Under the pieces are notes generated by a model that had not been told where the DNA came from, ran no database searches, and saw only the letters and a list, made by a program, of their open reading frames with translations. From assembly GCA_937910785.1 (NCBI GenBank), contig CALDLG010000050.1, positions 1 through 25,780 of the forward strand: a stretch of DNA of 25,780 nt, written 5' to 3'. Both the position numbers and the translations under genes were made by a program. The stretch is from an uncultured Lachnospiraceae bacterium. GTDB lineage: Bacteria > Bacillota > Clostridia > Lachnospirales > Lachnospiraceae. Shown piece after piece: positions 23,870 through 25,780 of this stretch (within the stretch, counting starts at the first letter, position 1; every line of letters begins with the position of its first letter).

Positions 23870-25177
23870 ATGATTGATTTTACGAAATACGGCAGAATTG
23901 CAGATTATACTTTCTTTAAAAGTATGGGTAAGGTTGAAAACGTGGTCGGGCTTACAATAGAATCCGCCGGACCGGAAGCCAAGCTTGGCGATCTGTGCAG
24001 GGTATTTCCGGCGGATAAGGATCTGCCGCCGATCATGTCGGAGGTAGTCGGTTTTAAGGGAAGAAAAACCCTGTTGATGCCTTTTGAGAAAACGGAAGGC
24101 ATCGGAATCGGCTGTACGGTGGAAAATACAGGGATACCGCTGTCCGTACCGGTATGTGATGCGCTTCTGGGGCAGGTAGTGGATGGACTCGGAAGATATG
24201 ACGGCATGGATACCTCCGGACAGATCACCAATTATCCGATGGAAGCGGCGCCTCCGGATGCGATGGAAAGAGAGATTATAGACGAGGTGCTTTCCCTTGG
24301 CGTCAAGGCGGTGGATGGACTGATGACGATCGGCAAAGGGCAGAGGATCGGTATTTTTGCCGGTTCCGGTGTCGGAAAGTCTACGCTGATGGGTATGTTT
24401 GCACGCAATACCAAAGCGGACATCAATGTGATTGCCCTGATCGGAGAGCGCGGCAGGGAAGTAAGGGAGTTTATAGAACGGGACCTGGGCCCGGAGGGCA
24501 TGAAGCGTTCCGTTGTAGTCGTGGCAACCTCCGATAAGCCTGCGTTAGAGAGAAAGAAAGCGGCGCAGACGGCGACGGCGATCGCGGAATATTTCAGGGA
24601 TCAGGGCAGGGATGTCTTGCTGATGATGGATTCTCTGACGCGTTTTTCCATGGCGCAGAGAGAGATCGGCCTGGCCAGTGGGGAACCGCCGGTATCCAGA
24701 GGGTATCCGCCCAGTGTATATTCCGAAATGCCCAAACTGCTGGAGCGTCCGGGACGTTCCTCCAGAGGCTCCATCACGGGCCTGTATACGGTACTGGTGG
24801 ACGGGGATGATTTCAATGAGCCGATTACCGATACGGCAAGAAGCATTCTGGACGGCCATATTATGCTGGACCGTAAGCTTGCGCATAAGAATCATTATCC
24901 GGCAATCGATGTTTTGCAGAGCATTTCCCGTTGTATGAGCCAGATCGTGCCGAAGGAACACAAGATGGCGGCAGGAAAACTGAAAAATGTACTGGCAACC
25001 TATCATGAGGCGGAAGATCTGATTAATATCGGGGCCTATAAGAGCGGCAGCAACCCGAATATTGATTATGCAATAGAAAAAATAGATGCCGTGAACGATT
25101 ATCTGATGCAGGACGTGGACAGTAAATACGATTATGAGCAGGAGCTTGAGATGCTGAAAGCGCTGTTCGAAGAGTAA
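23870..25177 (+). CDS. fliI: Flagellum-specific export ATPase FliI
   Basis: FliI is the F1-beta-like ATPase that powers early steps of flagellar type III export. The 435-residue protein has the Walker A segment AGSGVGKST (Gly165 to Thr172, with Lys170) and a catalytic Glu in LIGERGREV (Glu193). Walker B is DVLLMMDSLTRF, ending at Asp254. It also has the downstream SGEPPVSRGYPPSVYSEMP signature that sets FliI apart from the F1 subunits. The length fits the family. AAGGGG lies only two nt from the ATG; a second AAAGGTG nine nt upstream could serve as the actual ribosome site. It lies 50 nt after fliH. Confidence 0.98.
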   Translation: MIDFTKYGRIADYTFFKSMGKVENVVGLTIESAGPEAKLGDLCRVFPADKDLPPIMSEVVGFKGRKTLLMPFEKTEGIGIGCTVENTGIPLSVPVCDALLGQVVDGLGRYDGMDTSGQITNYPMEAAPPDAMEREIIDEVLSLGVKAVDGLMTIGKGQRIGIFAGSGVGKSTLMGMFARNTKADINVIALIGERGREVREFIERDLGPEGMKRSVVVVATSDKPALERKKAAQTATAIAEYFRDQGRDVLLMMDSLTRFSMAQREIGLASGEPPVSRGYPPSVYSEMPKLLERPGRSSRGSITGLYTVLVDGDDFNEPITDTARSILDGHIMLDRKLAHKNHYPAIDVLQSISRCMSQIVPKEHKMAAGKLKNVLATYHEAEDLINIGAYKSGSNPNIDYAIEKIDAVNDYLMQDVDSKYDYEQELEMLKALFEE

Positions 25178-25203
25178 ACGTACGTGCGGAAGGACTGAGA
25201 AGC

Positions 25204-25626
25204 ATGGCGAAGTTCAGATACAGGATGCAGAGTATCCTGAATATCAAGATTCAGATGGAAAGTCAGGCGAAGATGGAGCTTGGCCAGGCGCAGAAAAGAC
25301 TGAGCGAAGAGGAGGAACGTCTGGAAGCGCTTTATCGAAGAAAGGATTTTTATCTGGAAGAAGGCAGGAAACTGCGGATGGATTCCCTGAAGGTGCAGAG
25401 TCTCAGGGATAATGAATATGCGGTGGCCCGTATGGAGGAGTATATCGAGGCCCAGAAGGAAAATGTAAGGAAGGCCGAGCAGCAGGTCGAAGAGGCGAGA
25501 GAGAAGCTGCAGGAGGTCATGAAAGAGCGTAAGGCGCTCGAACAGTTTATGCAGGAGGAGAACGCCAGAGAAAGCAAAGAAGTAGACGAACTGACAAGCT
25601 ATACCTATGGACAAAAAAGGGGTTAG
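25204..25626 (+). CDS. fliJ: Flagellar FliJ protein (export chaperone/central stalk)
   Basis: FliJ is the small coiled-coil protein that inserts into the FliI hexamer, like the gamma subunit of F1, and escorts export chaperones. The 140-residue sequence is almost entirely helical and rich in Glu, Lys, Arg and Gln. It opens with KFRYRMQSILNIKIQMESQA, a typical FliJ N-terminus, and the long heptad pattern runs to about residue 130. FliJ sequences are poorly conserved, so the position right after fliI is an important part of the evidence. The gap to fliI is 26 nt. Confidence 0.93.
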   Translation: MAKFRYRMQSILNIKIQMESQAKMELGQAQKRLSEEEERLEALYRRKDFYLEEGRKLRMDSLKVQSLRDNEYAVARMEEYIEAQKENVRKAEQQVEEAREKLQEVMKERKALEQFMQEENARESKEVDELTSYTYGQKRG

Positions 25627-25651
25627 TCGAGAGGAAGGCGTGGTTGTTGCG

Positions 25652-25780
25652 ATGGCAGAAGCATTTGATGTGGTAGATACCAAAGCGGAGAAAAAAAGGC
25701 TCAAGGATGAGCGTAAAAAAATAAAAAATGAACAGAAGGCACAGAAGAAGGAAGCGAGGCAGCGCGCAAAGGAAATTTCC
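25652..25780 (+). CDS. Unknown basic protein after fliJ (3' partial)
   Basis: The frame from ATG 25652 stays open to the end of the window (43 codons). The visible part is a very basic Lys/Arg/Glu-rich N-terminus with no known motif. In many Clostridia the gene between fliJ and fliK encodes a MotE/MgtE-N-like membrane protein with such a charged cytoplasmic tail; that is my inference from gene order only. GAGGAAGG lies 13 nt upstream, a long spacing. In-frame ATG 25607, inside the end of fliJ, and GTG 25640 are alternative starts. Confidence 0.55.
   Translation, partial: MAEAFDVVDTKAEKKRLKDERKKIKNEQKAQKKEARQRAKEIS

Overview
The window comes from the chromosome of a motile, low-to-mid GC Gram-positive bacterium of the class Clostridia, most likely a Lachnospiraceae member. 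The reasons are the topA-codY-flgB gene order, the Clostridia-type flagellar protein sequences, a CodY regulator with an almost perfect CodY box in front of its own gene, strong purine-rich ribosome binding sites, and type IV pilus genes of the Gram-positive kind. Every real gene is on the + strand. The genus cannot be named from this sequence alone. The first gene (5' end) and the last gene (3' end) are cut by the window edges.

Region 1 (1-15536) is the distal half of a type IV pilus / type II secretion-like assembly cluster. It starts with a PilM-like actin-fold protein fused to a PilN-like membrane protein, followed by PilO. Four proteins with prepilin-type N-termini follow. By their N-terminal pattern they look like a minor-pilin tip set (I/PilV-like, K/PilX-like, H/FimT-like, J/PilW-like), but two are very large (about 870 and 1080 residues). 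The cluster ends with an 1809-residue exported protein. It has a basic N-terminal anchor, a 48-bp Gly/Asp/Ser repeat array, a C8 homopolymer tract, a 36-bp Pro-rich repeat array and an EF-hand-like loop. It occupies the place that the PilY1 tip adhesin holds in Gram-negative minor-pilin operons. No ATPase, platform protein, prepilin peptidase or major pilin is visible, so those would lie upstream.

Region 2 (15537-18802) opens with a strong intrinsic terminator that closes the pilus cluster. A 14-bp tandem repeat and a sigma-A promoter then lead into topA (DNA topoisomerase I). codY follows with its own promoter and a CodY box matching 14 of 15 consensus bases, which implies autoregulation.

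Region 3 (18803-25780) begins with a terminator after codY, a second candidate CodY box and a sigma-A-type promoter. These precede the flagellar operon flgB-flgC-fliE-fliF-fliG-fliH-fliI-fliJ and a truncated basic protein. The encoded products are rod proteins, the MS-ring, the switch protein and the export ATPase complex. The arrangement is the Firmicutes fla/che locus with the trmFO-codV-clpQ-clpY genes, known between topA and codY in Bacillus subtilis, missing here. CodY is thus placed to tie motility to nutrient (GTP and branched-chain amino acid) status.
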